Source: Phoebastria nigripes (taxonomy: Eukaryota > Chordata > Aves > Procellariiformes > Diomedeidae). From it: 64,000 nucleotides of DNA. The translations under genes and the position numbers were made by a program. Shown piece after piece: positions 61,216 to 64,000 of this stretch. Every line of letters begins with the position of its first letter. The first letter of the stretch is position 1. The notes under the pieces were generated by a model. That model ran no database searches. It had not been told where the DNA came from and saw nothing but the letters and a program-made list of their open reading frames with translations. Where the stretch lies: positions 1,005,707 to 1,069,706 of the forward strand of contig JAYKAV010002955.1 of NCBI GenBank assembly GCA_035582835.1. Reading direction: 5' to 3'.

Positions 61216-62432
61216 AATCATAGAATCATATAATTGTTTAGGTTGGAAAAGACCTTTAAGATCATCGAGTCCAACTGTTAATCTAGCACTGCCAAGTCCA
61301 CCGCTGAACCATGTCCCTAAGCACCACATCTACACGTCTTTTAAATACCTCCAGGGANGGGGACTCAACCACTTCCCTGGGCAGCCTGTGCCAATGCTTG
61401 ACAACCCTTTTGATGAAGAAATTTTTCCTAATATCCAATCTAAACCTCCCCTGATGCAACTTGAGGCCATTTCCTCTTGTCCTATCGCTTGTGACTTGGG
61501 AGAAGAGACTGACACCCACCTCGCTGCAACCTCCTTTCAGGTGGTTGTAGAGAGCGATAAGGTCTCCCCTCAGCCTCCTTTGTCTCCAGGCTAAACAACC
61601 CCAGTTCCCTCAGCCGCTCCTCATCAGACTTGTTCTCCAGACCCTTCACCAGCTTCGTTGCCCTTCTCTGGACACACTCCAGCACCTCAATGTCTTTNNN
61701 GTAGNGAGGGGCCCAAAACTGAACACGGTATTCGAGGTGCGGCCTCACCAGTGCCGAGTACAGGGGCACGATCACTTCCCTAGTCCTGCTGGCCACACTA
61801 TTTCTGATACAAGCCAGGATGCTGTTGGCCTTCTTGGCCGCCTGGGCACACTGCTGGTCCATATTCAGCCGGCTGTTGACCAATACCCCCAGGTCAGATG
61901 GGATATTAAACTGAACTGGCCCCAACACTGAGTCCTGGGGAACACCACTTGTGACCGGCAGCCAACTGGATTTAACTCCATTCACCACAACTCTTTGGGC
62001 TTGGCCATCCAGCCAGTTTTTAACCCAGCGAAGCATACGCCCAACCAAGCCATGAGCAGCCAGTTTCTCCAGGAGAATGCTGTGGGAAACAGTGTCAAAG
62101 GCTTTACTACAGTCTAGGTAGACAACATCCACAGCCTTTCCCTCATCCACTAAGTGGGTCATGTTGTCCTAGAAGGAGATCAGGTTAGTCAGGCAGGACC
62201 TGCCTTTCATAAACCCATGCTGACTGGGCTTGATGGCCTGGTTGTCCTGTATGTGCNGTGTGATGACACTCAAGATGATCTGCTCCATAATCTTCCCCGG
62301 CACCGAGGCCAGACTGACAGGCCTGTAGTTCCCTGGATCCTCCTTCTGGCCCTTCTTGTAGATGGGCATCACATTTGCTAACTTCCAGTCAACTGGGACC
62401 TCCCCAGTTAGCCAGGACTGTTGATAAATGAA
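61216..62432 (-). mobile_element. CR1 LINE, longest copy, internally deleted
   Basis: The plus strand starts 'AATCATAGAATCATATAATT', the reversed CR1 3' end. It then runs through the reversed C-terminal and polymerase parts of ORF2 to 'CCAGTTAGCCAGGACTGTTG' near 62420, where similarity fades (5' truncation). An internal deletion joins the polymerase core directly to the C-terminal region near 61896-61903. It is in the same orientation as 16901-17568 and of closely related sequence. Ambiguous bases lie at 61358, 61698-61700, 61705 and 62257. Confidence 0.94.
61283..62390 (-). pseudogene. CR1 ORF2 reverse transcriptase remnant, defective
   Basis: Motifs in reading order from the right are GNYRPVSLASVPGKIMEQII (about 62275-62340), SQHGFMKGRSCLTNLISF, a TAG stop at 62169-62171, [15 protein letters not shown] (about 62080-62130, holding the first catalytic aspartate block), and a [10 protein letters not shown] block (about 61917-61946) where the family usually has G in place of the D. 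The following FADD catalytic block is gone: the frame passes straight into [13 protein letters not shown] at about 61896. A frameshift near 61590 moves the C-terminus to another frame. The copy cannot retrotranspose. Motif identities come from the known CR1/non-LTR family. Confidence 0.9.
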
Positions 62433-64000
62433 GTGAGACTGCTATCTAATTAAATATCAGGGTGAATTATCTGGTGTTCAATAGTAAAATTAGTTCTAAT
62501 TAAATTTAATTTTGACAATAGAAATTAATTGTTTCACTGGCCACGAGACTGAAGAGTACATTATAAGGACATCTAATCAACAGCAGTTCTAGCACTGGAA
62601 TTGGCATACAGGAAGCATTTGTCGGCATGTAATTAGGACTTGATCCAACCCTCATTGAAATAAACTTTCCATTGATTTTAATAAGAAATACATTAAACTC
62701 TGGACACCACAGTTCACAATAATGTGGTATCTCTGCTTTTAGAATTTGGCACCAGATCGAATTCTGTAATTTAGCTTACAAATTTGCTACAGGGAGTGAC
62801 CTTACCCATATTATATGGTATGACAGCCACAAAACAGCTGCAATCAGTTTCGAAGAATGGTAGTTTTATAAGCTGGGAAAACAGTTTGTCATGGTAGCTT
62901 GTTATATTGAAGCAGATACAAGTTCAGGAAACATGGCAAAAAGATAATTGCTCAGTAAAGAGCACTGAAATTCTTTGGTTTCCTACCTGTGCAAAAAAGC
63001 AGCAGTTTCAATGACTAAATAGATACTCCAAGGAAACTATTCAAAGCTACTCATATGGCATAAAAATTCAAAGGCTTTGAAGTTTTTTATGTTCCTCGTT
63101 CTCACAGTAATCAATAGCTTAGCAATTAACAGATAAATCAATTATTCAAATCAGTGGGAAGGGAGAGATCTCTTTTATAATCTTAATTTAGTCCAAGTTT
63201 AAAAAATGACTTGTTTTCAATAAATACCCAGTGTGCAATCCACATCTCTGTGAATATAACAATTATATTTGGGAATTCTTTGCAATTCTGTAGGGTTGGC
63301 CATTCTTTCAAGCTCAGTGTTTAAGCCAGTGCTTGTCATACTTTGATGCATGGAAATAGGTATCTGCATAAAAAATTGCTACATTTTTTTCTAGGCCACC
63401 TACAACTACATCCTTCAGAAAGTCAAGGCATTTTCGCAGCACTTAAACATCTGCTCTGTGACTGATACTAGCTGCCTACATAATTTTATTAATGCTATTC
63501 AATAATGGTATTTTGGCACATGTCCTCTCAATCTATTAAAATGGCAATTGCTGGAGACAGCAGCCACACAGGCTGATCAACAGGAAAGGTTTGCAGTGCA
63601 GATACCTACAGCTGAGCCAGTTGTAATGGCTTTTTCATAGCCAGTGGGGAGAAATGGACACTTTTAGGTTGTGATTCATCTCACCCTACAGTAGACATCT
63701 AAAATAAGGCAGATGTACTCAGTCTTAGAATTGCGTAGTGACATAAAAGATACTGAAGGTGACTGGCTTTGGTATGGGCATTCACACTGTAGATATATAC
63801 AGTTAAGTGAGATGAATCTTGCCCTGCTGGAGGCATTTTGACCTGGCAGCACTTAGCATCTCCCTCTGATGCCAAGCAACCAACAGTAGTGCAATAATAT
63901 TATATAAAATGTTGTGTCTAATATTTTTCATACAGGGCGAAGCTTTTAATTTACTTTCTGGCCTCATGACCTGCTGTAGGTTTGAGTCACCAATAAAATC
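62433..64000. other. Noncoding stretch to window end, no gene seen
   Basis: AT-rich unique-looking sequence, with no recognised repeat, exon or RNA gene. Confidence 0.5.

Overview
This window looks like a stretch of bird chromosome (or, less likely, another archosaur) with no recognisable protein-coding gene. The main evidence is the repeat content. Several CR1 LINE fragments carry the avian type of 3' end, in which the octamer ATTCTATG is repeated with no poly(A) tail. Much older and more diverged CR1 and SINE relics, of the kind shared by birds, crocodilians and turtles, also occur. There is no sign of prokaryotic gene packing, of rRNA, of a convincing standalone tRNA or of a CRISPR array. 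Open frames are short, overlap on both strands and have no family motifs, except those inside CR1 copies.

Layout: Positions 1-16 kb are somewhat GC-richer. They hold a striking perfect 38-bp inverted repeat (574-611 against 1006-1043), an ancient CR1 3' end (6552-7040, plus strand), a short younger CR1 tail (7728-7937, minus), two old CR1 fragments (10681-11030 and 11516-11606, minus), a possible MIR-type SINE (about 13512-13600) and a doubtful CR1 relic (about 14760-14990). Positions 16.9-19.6 kb hold a younger CR1 copy (16901-17568, minus) with an intact C-terminal reading frame, followed by a long, heavily decayed ancient CR1 (about 17985-19553, plus). From 19.6 to 47 kb the sequence is AT-richer, mostly unique noncoding DNA. 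It is interrupted by an old CR1 fragment (30990-31480, minus), a weaker one (36060-36290, minus), a possible MIR/L2 relic (38715-38885) and a TATC microsatellite (33875-33897).

Positions 47-53 kb hold an ancient tRNA-like SINE relic with tRNA-like halves facing opposite ways (47388-47515), a cluster of four near-palindromic 12-mers (48169-48284), a perfect 11-bp-arm palindrome (48528-48550), a CR1 3' end (49700-50145, plus) followed directly by an L2/MIR-like relic, and an unidentified decayed reading frame on the minus strand with a polyadenylation signal at its end (51580-52116). From 53 to 64 kb there are two MIR-like relics, an alternating purine-pyrimidine tract (60702-60735) and the longest CR1 copy (61216-62432, minus). 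That copy keeps part of its reverse transcriptase but has lost the catalytic FADD segment by an internal deletion.

No genes work together here. The window is best read as intergenic or long-intron DNA. Some AT-rich, homeodomain-site-rich stretches look like possible conserved noncoding elements, which cannot be tested without an alignment. I did not find a new multi-gene system. The observations most worth checking are the 38-bp inverted repeat, the spaced palindrome cluster near 48.2 kb, the two-sided tRNA-like relic and the decayed frame at 51.6-52.1 kb.
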